A stretch of DNA of 38,445 nt, from IMG/VR virus record IMGVR_UViG_3300035633_000149, positions 1-38,445 of that record; one strand, written 5' to 3'. Shown here one piece after another: positions 23,432 through 32,812 of the stretch. The notes under the pieces were generated by a model that worked only from the letters and a program-made list of their open reading frames with translations, did no database searches and was not told where the DNA came from. The position numbers were made by a program, and so were the translations under genes. This stretch comes from a virus. Numbering within the stretch: position 1 is the stretch's first letter; each line of letters starts with the position of its first letter.

Positions 23432-24637
23432 ATGGCTGGATTTTTTGATTTAGATTTAGAAGCGGCGGGCAGAGATTTAGCTAATAAGCTGACTTCACCT
23501 TTTGACAAGATTCTAAACGCCAATGACTTAAAAAATGCACTTGCAGAAGCTAATAAGAAAAACGACTTCCCGGGCGGCTTTATTTTTAAGGAGCTTAGGG
23601 AGGAAGTCGAGGGTGAGCCTTTGCAGGTTACTCTCATAAATGAGTTTATGCCGCACGACTCGTTTACAAGTGGTGGTGAGCAGAGAATTCAGAAAGACTA
23701 TTACCCAGGAAACCCAGAGCCTACTGTTCAGGTGTTGGGGCCAAAAGAGTCTGATATTACTTTGCGTGGCCGACTAAAGGTAAAGAAATTCCAGTTTAGG
23801 AATGCCAGCATTACCCAGGAAGAAGCTAGACGTATTCCATTAAACCTTAGAAACCTAATGGAAAACGTAAGGCAAAGAGGATACACATTAGAAATTACTT
23901 TAGGTGGTTTTACAGTTTATGGCCACTTGGTTAAAACCGAGTTTTCTTTAAAGACTTTTGCCGATATTGATTACAGCATAACTTTTTCTATTATTGGGCC
24001 TAATAAGCCTTCGACTCTTAGCTGTAAAATTGATAATACACAGAAGAAGACTCCTTATGAGCTGAGCAACACTCTTAAAGAAGCCATGGCGGCATACGAA
24101 GCTAATTATAGCACGACGCCACCGGGAATGGATCAGAGTTTAGCAGACCAGATAAAGGGAAAGATTAGTGATGTGGCTGCCGCGGTAGCTACAGTTACTG
24201 ATTTTGTAGATAACTTTTTGGACGAGCTAGACGACTTGAGAAGTGCTGTAGATCAAGCCACGGGATTGGTAAAAAACACTAGGAATAAGATTTTAAGTTA
24301 TGGGCGGACCATCGGAGCAATCAATGCTTATGGAGGCGTTCCAATCGTCCTTGGGACGGGGATCTCCCTCAGATATATTAATGCCACCTTCATATCAGAT
24401 AGCCTTAGCGATAGTTATTCTCTCTTGTCTATTGTTGCTCAATTCGAGGAACAGATAGCAGCTATTGCAGCCACTGAGCCATTAGCTAGGCATAGAGTGC
24501 AAGACGGCGATAACTTGCAGCGGCTTTCTATGAAATATTACAATGATAGTTCATTGTGGCAGACTATTTTCGACCATAATAAACTTACTGACACAGAACT
24601 AGAAATTGGCTCAGTGCTTGAAATACCGAGGACATAA
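23432..24637 (+). CDS. LysM-containing baseplate hub protein
   Basis: A 401-residue protein. Residues about 70-200 form a beta-rich domain (DITLRGRLKVKKFQF, YTLEITLGGFTVYGHLVKTEFSLKTFADIDYSITF in segments) as in tail initiator or hub-associated proteins. A LysM-like module is at the C-terminus (about 350-401: RHRVQDGDNLQRLSMKYYND, then LWQTIFDHNKL and LEIPRT), which in tail proteins binds peptidoglycan or hub partners. Follows the tape measure immediately (TAGATGG). Confidence 0.8.
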   Translation: MAGFFDLDLEAAGRDLANKLTSPFDKILNANDLKNALAEANKKNDFPGGFIFKELREEVEGEPLQVTLINEFMPHDSFTSGGEQRIQKDYYPGNPEPTVQVLGPKESDITLRGRLKVKKFQFRNASITQEEARRIPLNLRNLMENVRQRGYTLEITLGGFTVYGHLVKTEFSLKTFADIDYSITFSIIGPNKPSTLSCKIDNTQKKTPYELSNTLKEAMAAYEANYSTTPPGMDQSLADQIKGKISDVAAAVATVTDFVDNFLDELDDLRSAVDQATGLVKNTRNKILSYGRTIGAINAYGGVPIVLGTGISLRYINATFISDSLSDSYSLLSIVAQFEEQIAAIAATEPLARHRVQDGDNLQRLSMKYYNDSSLWQTIFDHNKLTDTELEIGSVLEIPRT

Positions 24638-26076
24638 TGGGCGTATATTTTCCCCAGGCGGTAGTATCTTTTCGGATTTTGTTTGAGGATTATGGAAACA
24701 TAACCAAGGAAAAACTACAAAACGTCTATGTGTTTAATGTGATTCCCAAAATGGTCAAGGTGAACATAAATTCGTATCGTGAGGCCGACGAATTCGAGTG
24801 CGAGATTGATTACAAATATTTTCCTTTTGATCCAAGGTCGATTAGGTCTTGCGGTGTAACGGTTCATATTGAGGATAGGAAGAGATTGCCTTCTGATCTT
24901 TCTCAGTCTGTTTTGAAGCCTACAAAAGATAATATTTTGTTTCAGGGTTTTGTTGATGAAGACCATATAACATTGGATCAGCAGACTAGGACTGTAAAGT
25001 TAGAGGGACGAGACTTCACTTCAATGCTTACTGATAAGCAATATTTTGAGCGTCCACTTACTGGCTCTGAGACTTTGGACAAAACTATTCAGCGGCTTAT
25101 AGATACGAATGACGACACAAGGTGGGTGCCTTCTGAAAACCGAGGTATTGAAGTTGTAAACAGAACTGGAGCTCCTCTTATTACTTTTGGAAAAGTTTCT
25201 CCTGACCTTGGCAATAAGGGAAAATCCGGCCGTAAAAACAGCCGTCGTGGTCTTAGCTATTGGGATATAATCCAAAACCTATGTTCTAAGGCTGGCCTTG
25301 TTGCTTACATAGAAATAGACAAGCTAATTGTCACAAAACCAAGAAACCTTTTTAATAAAGACAACGCCAAGCTATTTATTTATGGCAAAAACGTAACGTC
25401 ATTGGATTTTAAAAGAAAGATTGGCCGGCAGAAAAACTACAATGTTAAGGTGACAAGCTACAACAGTTTGAAAAAGAAAGTCATTACTGCGCTAATTCCC
25501 AAAGACGCATCAAAAGAGTGGCGCAAAGAAATAGGTATTCCAGATGGGCTTTTAGACAAGCAAGGCCAATTGACAATTGATAAGCAAGGAACCGATGGAA
25601 AGCCTGTAAAGGAGCCGGCTCCTTATTTGTCTTTTAGAGTTAAAGATGTGACAGACCAAAAGACCTTGGTGGAAACCGCAGAAAGTATTTACGAGCAAAT
25701 TGGGCGGCAGCAAATTGAAGGCAAAATACAAACAAAAGAAATGGTTACTTGTAATAGGGATGAGACTACAAAATTTGATATATTAAAGCTGCGCGTGGGT
25801 ACTCCTCTTGAAATATCCATAGACCAGGGAGACATGAAGGGCATTCCTGATTTGCTAAAAACTGGAAATAAAGCAGAGCAAATTAGGCGAATAACAAAGT
25901 TTTTAACAGACCAGCGTTATCCCGAAAGAGTCGCTGGTGCCATGGCTGAAGCCTTGACCAGGTTTAGCAATCCATTTTTTACTAAGGCTGTGAGCTACAC
26001 AATGGGGCAAGATGGGTTTACGGCTGACATTGAATTTTTAAACTTTATCGAAATAGACGAAAATTTGGTGAAATAA
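24637..26076 (+). CDS. Baseplate hub protein (gp27/gpD-like)
   Basis: A 479-residue protein with hub-like sequence order: an N-terminal tube-type domain (KVNINSYREADEFECEIDY), FQGFVDEDHITLDQQTRTVKLEGRDFTSMLTD in segments, and KRKIGRQKNYNVKVTSYN later. This matches T4 gp27 or P2 gpD-type proteins that join tube and spike. It overlaps its neighbours by 1 base on both sides and comes just before the spike gene, the expected order. Confidence 0.8.
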   Translation: MGVYFPQAVVSFRILFEDYGNITKEKLQNVYVFNVIPKMVKVNINSYREADEFECEIDYKYFPFDPRSIRSCGVTVHIEDRKRLPSDLSQSVLKPTKDNILFQGFVDEDHITLDQQTRTVKLEGRDFTSMLTDKQYFERPLTGSETLDKTIQRLIDTNDDTRWVPSENRGIEVVNRTGAPLITFGKVSPDLGNKGKSGRKNSRRGLSYWDIIQNLCSKAGLVAYIEIDKLIVTKPRNLFNKDNAKLFIYGKNVTSLDFKRKIGRQKNYNVKVTSYNSLKKKVITALIPKDASKEWRKEIGIPDGLLDKQGQLTIDKQGTDGKPVKEPAPYLSFRVKDVTDQKTLVETAESIYEQIGRQQIEGKIQTKEMVTCNRDETTKFDILKLRVGTPLEISIDQGDMKGIPDLLKTGNKAEQIRRITKFLTDQRYPERVAGAMAEALTRFSNPFFTKAVSYTMGQDGFTADIEFLNFIEIDENLVK

Positions 26077-26726
26077 TGACCGGCGGTAACGTATTAGAGA
26101 CATTGAGGGAAGTATTTAAAGACCAGAGAATACACTTGTCTTTAGCAGTTGTTGAGAAGCTCGAGCTTGCCGACGATAGGTCATTTTTAAACGTGCTAGT
26201 TAATTTGGTGCCGGATCAGCTAACAATTGTTGCGCAAATGAGCTGGCAGCAAGTGGGGCCAGATGCTGGAATATATGGATTTCCTGTAGTTGGTGATGCT
26301 GTAATTGTGGCTTTTATGGAAGGTGACGAGGATGCGGCTTACGTAATTTCTAGGCTTAGTTCACAAGAGGATAAAATTCCTGTTCAAGCTGTGGACGGGG
26401 ATACTGTAGTTCGGGCGCTTTCAGGCAAAAAATCCCACATTTTGTCGGATTCAGAGATATTATTGGGGCGCGGCGGCTCAGATCCTACCGAGCCTTTAGT
26501 ATTGGGTGCTATATTTAAACAGGCATACAGTAATCACTTGGGGTTATTGCAGCAGCAAGCCAACACTTCGGCAGCTCATAAACATATTGGAAACTTAGGT
26601 TTCTTGACGGCTCCACCAGATTTGGCTTCTGATTTTACTCAGGTGGCCAGCGATGCCGGGGCAATTCAGTCTAGTCCGGTTGATGATGAGGCTATGCTTT
26701 CAGACCTAAGTAAGACGGAGAAATAA
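26076..26726 (+). CDS. Baseplate spike/OB-fold protein (gp5/gpV-like)
   Basis: A 216-residue protein. Residues about 20-95 form the OB domain (SFLNVLVNLVPDQLTIVAQM, GIYGFPVVGDAVIVAFMEGD, AYVISRLSSQED), typical for gpV/gp5-type spikes. A polar tail (KSHILSDSEILLGRGG) follows, and the C-terminal part is short and disordered, with no long triple-helix repeats. The spike tip may depend on another protein. Position between hub and gp25-like genes supports it. Confidence 0.75.
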   Translation: MTGGNVLETLREVFKDQRIHLSLAVVEKLELADDRSFLNVLVNLVPDQLTIVAQMSWQQVGPDAGIYGFPVVGDAVIVAFMEGDEDAAYVISRLSSQEDKIPVQAVDGDTVVRALSGKKSHILSDSEILLGRGGSDPTEPLVLGAIFKQAYSNHLGLLQQQANTSAAHKHIGNLGFLTAPPDLASDFTQVASDAGAIQSSPVDDEAMLSDLSKTEK

Positions 26727-26728
26727 TT

Positions 26729-26947
26729 ATGCCTATGACTCAGGCCACATTAGCAGCTAGAATTATTGCAGAGATAGTCGCTTTATATGGCCCGGCAGAT
26801 GACCCAGCAATTTTGCAGCAATTTGCTAATGCTATAGCGAAGGCGGTTGTGGACGAGATACAGCAGAATGCCCAAGTAAACCCAGGCATTCCAGTTTCGA
26901 CGAGTGGTGGGCCTGGTTCTACGACTGGGCCGGGGACGATAAGTTAA
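26729..26947 (+). CDS. Unknown small baseplate-region protein
   Basis: A 72-residue protein. The N-terminal two thirds are a helix (TLAARIIAEIVALYG, LQQFANAIAKAVVDEIQQNA); the end is a Gly/Ser/Thr/Pro-rich tail (STSGGPGSTTGPGTIS). Small proteins with this plan are common beside gp25 genes in myoviruses, role unknown. GGAG lies upstream of ATG 26729; a second ATG at 26735 is also possible. Confidence 0.6.
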   Translation: MPMTQATLAARIIAEIVALYGPADDPAILQQFANAIAKAVVDEIQQNAQVNPGIPVSTSGGPGSTTGPGTIS

Positions 26948-27345
26948 TGGCTAGAATTGACGAGATACTGTTAAGAGATATTTTACACGACGGGGATTTT
27001 AGGGAAACCGCAAACGGTGATTTGCAGACAATTTCTGGTCTTCAAAACCTATACCAGGCTCTTTTTCACAGGCTCATTACTTCACCGGGCACTTTAATTC
27101 ATAGGCCAGAATATGGCGTTGGGATTAAGGATTTTCAAAATGCGCCGGCTTCATTACAAAACCAGACCACATTGGCCAATAGAATTAGAGAACAATTCGA
27201 GCGTGAAAGCCGGATCGAGAGAATTACAGGCTTTCAGTTTGATGTTGATGACGAGCGGCCAGAATTGACTACAATAACCATAAAAGCAAGGATTCGCGGT
27301 TATGGCGAAATTGACCTTGGCTTTCAACCATTTGGAGCGGTTTAA
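26947..27345 (+). CDS. Baseplate wedge protein, gp25/W-like
   Basis: A 132-residue protein of the GPW_gp25 family. The diagnostic segment is near the middle: QALFHRLITSPGTLIHRPEYGVGIKDF in two parts, then IREQFERESRIERI and beta strands ending in a short Gly/Phe tail. It is the sheath-initiation component of the baseplate. Starts in a TAATGG overlap with the previous gene. Confidence 0.88.
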   Translation: MARIDEILLRDILHDGDFRETANGDLQTISGLQNLYQALFHRLITSPGTLIHRPEYGVGIKDFQNAPASLQNQTTLANRIREQFERESRIERITGFQFDVDDERPELTTITIKARIRGYGEIDLGFQPFGAV

Positions 27346-28533
27346 ATGGCTACAGAAGTCCCAAGTCAGGAAGAACTATATTTAATTTTTAAAAATGAAG
27401 TGCAGTCTCGTGCGCCACAATTAACGGATTTTGAAGAGGGCGCAATAAATGATGCAATTGCCGGTGCTACTTCCGTTGCTGGTACAGAGTTAATTAACCT
27501 TCTATTGAAGAAATTTGCACAAACTTGGTTTGGTACAGCCAATGGGCCAGAAATTACTGGTGGTCCAGATGACCTTGAAACCTTGGCGGTTGACCACTTT
27601 GGAACATTGTTTAGTCGTCCAGAGGCAAGTCCTGCTGTGGGTGTGGTGGAATTTAGCAGGCCAACAGCAGGAGCCGGCACAATTCCCATTTTGGCGGGCA
27701 CGGTTGTAAAAACAGATCCCGCGGCAGATGGGACTGAGCAAAGATTTGAAGTGCTTTCAGATGTTAATATTAGCGGCTTATCAGTCCAGGCTTCTGTGCA
27801 GGCAGTAAACCCGGGCGAAGAAGGCAACGTAAACCCTAATACTGTGGTGAATATTGAGACTGCCCTATTAGACCCGACTATTGTGGTCACAAACCCGGCT
27901 GCATTTACTGGTGGGGCGGCAGAATTAAATGATGCGGATTACAGGGATTTTATTCGACGAAGCATTGAGTCTTTGCGCGGGGCGACAAAGCAGGCGATTG
28001 AGGCGGCAGCCTTAAATGTTTCTGGGGTGGAAAACGCGACTGCTATTGAGGACTTAATTCCCGTTGTCGAATGGGATATTGGGGGAAATGCTCCTGTTAA
28101 TACGGATTACTTCCGTATTCCCCGCGTGAGGCTCTTTATTGCCGACATCAATGGTCAGGCAAGCCAAGCCTTAATCGACCTTGTAGAGGCGGCTGTGGAC
28201 GAAGTGAGGGCTTGTGGTGTTCGAGTGTTTATTGAGTCGGCCACTCCTCTTGCAATGAACTGGGATGCTAGTATTGCTCTAAATCCGGGCGGTCCAAACT
28301 TCCCTGAGCTTTCTGTGGACCCCCAGGCAATCGAAGACACTATGGCGCAGTACATTAGAGATTTGGCAATTGGCCAAGACTTTATTGTGGCAGATGCCGA
28401 GGCGGCCATTTTGGCCATTTGGGGCCCGGGTGGAACAAATGACATTACGCTATTTCAGACAAACGTGCCGAGTGCTGACTTAGACGTTACGGTAACTGAC
28501 AAACTAATTCCCGGCACAATATCGGTTAGCTAA
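27346..28533 (+). CDS. Baseplate J-like protein
   Basis: A 395-residue protein of the baseplate J family. Typical segments: GTELINLLLKKFAQTWFGTANG near the N-terminus, AVNPGEEGNV with the Gly-Asn turn, GGAAELNDADYRDFIRRSIESLRGATKQAIEAAALNVSGVENATA in segments, and a late VDEVRACGVRVFIESATP. It forms the wedge ring with gp25 and the I-like protein. Confidence 0.9.
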   Translation: MATEVPSQEELYLIFKNEVQSRAPQLTDFEEGAINDAIAGATSVAGTELINLLLKKFAQTWFGTANGPEITGGPDDLETLAVDHFGTLFSRPEASPAVGVVEFSRPTAGAGTIPILAGTVVKTDPAADGTEQRFEVLSDVNISGLSVQASVQAVNPGEEGNVNPNTVVNIETALLDPTIVVTNPAAFTGGAAELNDADYRDFIRRSIESLRGATKQAIEAAALNVSGVENATAIEDLIPVVEWDIGGNAPVNTDYFRIPRVRLFIADINGQASQALIDLVEAAVDEVRACGVRVFIESATPLAMNWDASIALNPGGPNFPELSVDPQAIEDTMAQYIRDLAIGQDFIVADAEAAILAIWGPGGTNDITLFQTNVPSADLDVTVTDKLIPGTISVS

Positions 28534-29201
28534 TGGCAGATACTAAAGAACTCTGGTACGACAAGCTAGAATCATGGGTGCCTAAGTGGTTTTTTGCAGA
28601 ACCAGAGCTGCAAGAGGCATATTGGTGGGGCATTGCCGCGGTTATGGAAGCCGTGGAATGCGCAATTTTAGACCACCAAAGAGAAACCTTTATTTGCCTA
28701 TCTGAAAACCCATATCTTGAGGAACATGGCCTAGAACGTGGACTAACGCAAGGCGAAACAGAATCAGATGCTTCGTTTTGTTTGCGGATTCAGTCCATTA
28801 TCAATACGGCCAATTGCCCGTATATTTTGGAGTCAGTAAGGGGCCTTCTTAACAATAATCCAGAGCTTGCGAGAATTGTTGAGCACGTAGAGCAGGGCGC
28901 TTTTTTCGATAGAGAGTTTTTTTACAATAGTTTTGACGCTTACCAGGCAGTGCCACCGGAAGAAATTGATTACAATTTCTTTACCTTAATAATTCCTGTG
29001 CAATACTATCCTACGCAAGGCGCTTATATGAACAATGAGAGCTTTATGGATAACGAGGATTTTTATTCTAGTTGGCCAAGAGTGGAAATTGACCAGGTTT
29101 ACAGCGACGTAATAAACTTTGTTAATGGAGCAAAAGCCGCGGGAGTCCTTTGGAGACTCTTAGTTTTCGGTGAGCCAGATCAGGGAGTGTTAGATGGCTA
29201 G
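28533..29201 (+). CDS. Tail protein I-like baseplate component
   Basis: A 222-residue protein directly after J, where gpI-type proteins lie. The N-terminal two thirds are helical with many aromatic residues (LQEAYWWGIAAVMEAVECA), and the C-terminal third includes an acidic loop with repeats (YMNNESFMDNEDFYSSW) and a hydrophobic end. It probably links the wedge to the fibre encoded next; the fibre start overlaps its end by 8 bases (ATGGCTAG). Confidence 0.65.
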   Translation: MADTKELWYDKLESWVPKWFFAEPELQEAYWWGIAAVMEAVECAILDHQRETFICLSENPYLEEHGLERGLTQGETESDASFCLRIQSIINTANCPYILESVRGLLNNNPELARIVEHVEQGAFFDREFFYNSFDAYQAVPPEEIDYNFFTLIIPVQYYPTQGAYMNNESFMDNEDFYSSWPRVEIDQVYSDVINFVNGAKAAGVLWRLLVFGEPDQGVLDG

Positions 29202-32049
29202 ACAGCAATTTAATGACGGCGAAGAAGTCGTTTATCAGGACCATAACGACTTACAGGCTCGTGTAGAGCAAGAATATGCCGACGACGTTTTATATCGACT
29301 TTTCCAAGAAGAAGATGGATTTATTGGCAACGGGCTTTCGGTAACGTATATTGATCCAGCTACGGTTCAAGTAAACCCAGGCCGAGGCTTTCAGTATGAC
29401 AATTCGGTTGCTGATACTGAGCCAAAATATCGTGGAATTGACGTAGATGATCCCGAACAATATTCTCTCCCAGCTCCTGATGCAACTAACCCTAGAATTG
29501 ATTTGCTGGTGGTTAAAAGCGATAGAGAGGTTATTCTTCAGGAAAATCGCAAAGTAAAAAATGCGCTGGATCAAACAATTACAACAGAGCTTTTGGACAA
29601 GGCTAGTAAATACGCAGCAGATGTTCAAGTTATTGAAGGAACGGCGGCTCCTGCTCCCGTTGCTCCGTCTGTACCTGCTGGATATTTGGCACTGGCTGAA
29701 GTTTACAGCAATGCCGGCTCTGGCCCGGCTTCTCAGAGTGATGTTACTGACAAGCGTAATATATTGCGTGTCGCTACAAACATTGGAGTTAATGTTAATT
29801 CTAGTGCTTTTGTCCGCGTCACTACCAAAGAGGTAAAGGCTCCACTTCAAACAATTCTAGCAGAAATGGATCAGTCAATTGACGATTCTTTTGATGCCTC
29901 AAACGACGCTTCAGAAATTAATTACGCTCCTGCTGATGTAAACGATTGGGACGGCGCAGTTGATCCCGGCCAAGTAAAAGATGGCTTGGACCAATTGGCT
30001 GCAAGGCAGACTTCAACAGAGGGCGATGTTTCAGTTTTAGAATCCAAAATGGATTACACTCCTGCAAACCTGCCGGACTGGGATAGTTCAACAGATCCCG
30101 GCGAATTGCCAGATGCTGCTGACCAGTTGGCTGCAAGGGTTAAAGTTTTAGAAGGCGCTGGTGGCGGCGGAATTGGCACGGTATTGCCTGGCGGATCTAC
30201 ATTGTCAGGAACTTATGAAGGCGTTTTGCTTGTAACTGGTGATTGCGATCTTGGCGGTGATGTAGTTGTTAAAGGTGACTTGCTTATTGAGGGAAGTCTG
30301 GACAACTTAGAAAACCATGATTTGTTGGTTAAACAAGATTGCTTTGTGGCTGGTGGTGTTCGATATGTTCCCGGGCCAGCATTTGAAATGGGTTATTTGA
30401 CTGTAGAAGGCGATCTTTACGTTGGCGAAAACCAATTGCCTGGCCCAGATTTTGATGGAGACATCAACTTTGCATTTTCTACAGACGAATTTATTTACAA
30501 CCAAAACCTAGAAAGTCAAGGAGTAGTAGTTGGATCTACTTTTGAGGTTATTTCAGGCGTAGATGCTGGTGCTACTGCTTTAGTAACAAACGTAAGTGGC
30601 AGTTTTGTTGAAATTGACACTCCACTTTCTGGAACTCCAAACCCTGGTGATGTTCACAGGTTTTCTACAGTTTCAGATTACAGCCTTACAATGAAGCGCA
30701 ACAGCCTTGGCGGCACCAACAATTTAAAAGTTGGTGGCGATATGCACTTGTATGGGATTGATGGCGTTCCACAAGACGTTGATGTTGCAGGTTTAAGCGT
30801 AGACTGTGGTGGCGACATTTACAGAGTAAGAGACGGGCAAACCACGGAAACAATATTTTTAAGTGCTTTAGACGGTGGCAATGGCGCTCCTGGTGGATCT
30901 ATAAATGTAGACGGAAATGTTTATGATTTAAATATTGAAACTAGAGGCTCAGAAAGCACTGGTGCTACTCCCGGCGGTCAAGGCGGGGAAGTAAACCTAG
31001 GCGGCTTTTATTCTGGATCTTCGGCAAAAATTATTACAGTTGCCGGCGGTGAAAACACTGGAACAGGAAGCGGCGGAAGCGCAAGTAATATAAAAATCAC
31101 TGGGAACTTGGTTGGTGGAGTAACCAAAATAGGTGGCGATTCAGCAGCAGCTAGTGGTGGCCTGACTGGATCACTTTTGGTTAGAGGAAATTGCACAGTC
31201 AGAAGTTCTTTGTCTTTAAATGGAGGCAATGGCCAAACTGGTGGCGGAAGTGCCGGATCTATTTCTATTGAAGGAAACTTAACCCACTGGAATGCTGCTA
31301 TTTCTTCAAACGGTGGAAACTCTTTAGGAACTGGTGCTCTATATAATGCCGGAAATGCAGGAGGCTTTTTTGTAAACGGAAGTGCTACAGGTAACACAGT
31401 CCAGCTAATTGGTGGACTTGCAGTTGAAGGTGAAGGTGGAGACGGTGGCGCGATGCAGGTTCAAGGTAGCGCCAATTATTCCGCTAACTTTAGAACTCAA
31501 GGCGGACAGTCACAGTCCGGACCTTATTTTGGGGGCCGGGCACAAGACATTTCGATTAACGGAAATTTTAATGGTGTAAGTGCTGACATTAGAGCCAATG
31601 GTGGAAGTTCAGTTGGTGGAACTGGTGGTGCTGGCGGGCAGATCAATGTTAATGGTTATTGCGCTGCTGACACAGTAACAAGCCAAGGTGGTGATGGATC
31701 TAACGTCAATGGCCTACCAAGAAATATTAACTTTAATGGTGGCTGCGCGGTTGATTATGTAATTCATAAACTTGGAGCTGGCGCTGGATCAAACCCAACA
31801 ACTGTTTATAAAGTTTCAATGAGTGGTTATTGCAACATTCAAAGGCTTTTCCAAAGTAGTGCTGGAAACTTGAGGCTTGAGTCTGGAAGCATAAACGCAA
31901 TGGTTAGAATTGCAATTTTTGATGACAAAGACACTTTCGAGTATGGCGGAACACCAACAGGTGGCCAATCTGCTAACGCTCCAAACAGCATTTACATTTG
32001 GGATTCTTCCGCGTCTCGTTGGAATAGAATTACAGGGAGTTTAATTTAA
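29194..32049 (+). CDS. Tail fibre/adhesin with glycine-rich repeats
   Basis: A 951-residue protein, the largest in the window. The N-terminal part (1-240) is a baseplate-attachment type domain. Residues about 243-325 hold two copies of a segment ending in DQLAAR, seen in many phage fibres. From about residue 565 to 865 there are about ten imperfect repeats of near 30-36 residues of the form I/V-x-V/I-x-G-N...GG(N/S), predicted as stacked beta strands with Gly-rich loops. It probably binds the host surface. AGGGAG lies upstream of the ATG. Confidence 0.8.
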   Translation: MARQQFNDGEEVVYQDHNDLQARVEQEYADDVLYRLFQEEDGFIGNGLSVTYIDPATVQVNPGRGFQYDNSVADTEPKYRGIDVDDPEQYSLPAPDATNPRIDLLVVKSDREVILQENRKVKNALDQTITTELLDKASKYAADVQVIEGTAAPAPVAPSVPAGYLALAEVYSNAGSGPASQSDVTDKRNILRVATNIGVNVNSSAFVRVTTKEVKAPLQTILAEMDQSIDDSFDASNDASEINYAPADVNDWDGAVDPGQVKDGLDQLAARQTSTEGDVSVLESKMDYTPANLPDWDSSTDPGELPDAADQLAARVKVLEGAGGGGIGTVLPGGSTLSGTYEGVLLVTGDCDLGGDVVVKGDLLIEGSLDNLENHDLLVKQDCFVAGGVRYVPGPAFEMGYLTVEGDLYVGENQLPGPDFDGDINFAFSTDEFIYNQNLESQGVVVGSTFEVISGVDAGATALVTNVSGSFVEIDTPLSGTPNPGDVHRFSTVSDYSLTMKRNSLGGTNNLKVGGDMHLYGIDGVPQDVDVAGLSVDCGGDIYRVRDGQTTETIFLSALDGGNGAPGGSINVDGNVYDLNIETRGSESTGATPGGQGGEVNLGGFYSGSSAKIITVAGGENTGTGSGGSASNIKITGNLVGGVTKIGGDSAAASGGLTGSLLVRGNCTVRSSLSLNGGNGQTGGGSAGSISIEGNLTHWNAAISSNGGNSLGTGALYNAGNAGGFFVNGSATGNTVQLIGGLAVEGEGGDGGAMQVQGSANYSANFRTQGGQSQSGPYFGGRAQDISINGNFNGVSADIRANGGSSVGGTGGAGGQINVNGYCAADTVTSQGGDGSNVNGLPRNINFNGGCAVDYVIHKLGAGAGSNPTTVYKVSMSGYCNIQRLFQSSAGNLRLESGSINAMVRIAIFDDKDTFEYGGTPTGGQSANAPNSIYIWDSSASRWNRITGSLI

Positions 32050-32405
32050 TGGATAAATATTACTACAGCCATTTGCACAACAGAATTACCGACACAAATA
32101 TTCCCTTTATGTTTTCTTACAAATATGAAGGGGAAGATGAAACCGGGCCAAACAGCGAAAGCATTAAACTTTTAAAGTTTGGAAAAAAATACGACTTGGC
32201 TAATTTGTCACTTGATGAAGTTTTTGACGACTTGTCTGCATTTTTAATTACTTTGAATGATAACCGAGAAATTAAAGGCAGAAAAAAGCACGGAGTAAAC
32301 TGCTATGAAGTTGGCGGAAAGTTGGCGGTTTACGTAGAAATTTACGTGTTAGCTTCTAATCATGCAGCAGCTCAGGCAGACGCAAGCGCATTTGTGGCTG
32401 CTTAA
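32049..32405 (+). CDS. Unknown protein after the fibre gene
   Basis: A 118-residue protein with aromatic-rich start (DKYYYSHLHNR), an acidic middle and a C-terminal segment of beta strands and small helix (KLAVYVEIYVLASNHAAAQADASAF). Its place just after the fibre would suit a fibre chaperone or small adaptor, but no motif proves this. 1-base overlap with the fibre gene. Confidence 0.55.
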   Translation: MDKYYYSHLHNRITDTNIPFMFSYKYEGEDETGPNSESIKLLKFGKKYDLANLSLDEVFDDLSAFLITLNDNREIKGRKKHGVNCYEVGGKLAVYVEIYVLASNHAAAQADASAFVAA

Positions 32406-32812
32406 TGGATTGGCAACAGATAGGCACTTGGCTGGGCATATCTGGCGGGACAATGGCAATCATTGGTCCCGTAATAAAGTGGTTAGTTGGCGACTGGTAT
32501 AAAAAGCAAAGAGAACTTCAAGACCTTAAATATTCCCAAAATACAAAAGCCATTGAGCGGCTCGATAATGTGGTCGAAGATATGAAGGCCAATATTAGGG
32601 CCCATGAGCACAAGTTATTAGAGCATCAAATTAAGCTAGAGCAGGCCGTGACTGATTACGGCGGCATATCCAGAAAACTCGAAAAATATATGTCAGAGAC
32701 TCGCCAAGCGACAAAAGGTCACATGGATCAAACTAAAGAACGGGTGGACAAGCTCCAGTCTTTAGTCGTGAAGATTGCAAAAGATTTTGTAATGCTTAAG
32801 AAGAAACAATAA
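32405..32812 (+). CDS. Membrane-anchored coiled-coil protein
   Basis: A 135-residue protein. A membrane segment is predicted at about 8-28 (TWLGISGGTMAIIGPVIKWLVG), followed by a long charged coiled coil. This resembles XhlA-type lysis accessory proteins or a spanin-like anchor, and lies at the start of the lysis region. The precise lysis role is inferred from position. It ends in TAATGG, which starts the next frame. Confidence 0.6.
   Translation: MDWQQIGTWLGISGGTMAIIGPVIKWLVGDWYKKQRELQDLKYSQNTKAIERLDNVVEDMKANIRAHEHKLLEHQIKLEQAVTDYGGISRKLEKYMSETRQATKGHMDQTKERVDKLQSLVVKIAKDFVMLKKKQ

Noticed and set aside
27366-27890. 174-codon minus-strand frame opposite the J-like gene
   Set aside because: Antisense shadow of a confidently identified baseplate gene; no ribosome binding site.
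29290-29850. 186-codon minus-strand frame opposite the fibre gene
   Set aside because: Antisense shadow; low-complexity Ser/Arg/Ile content and no start context.
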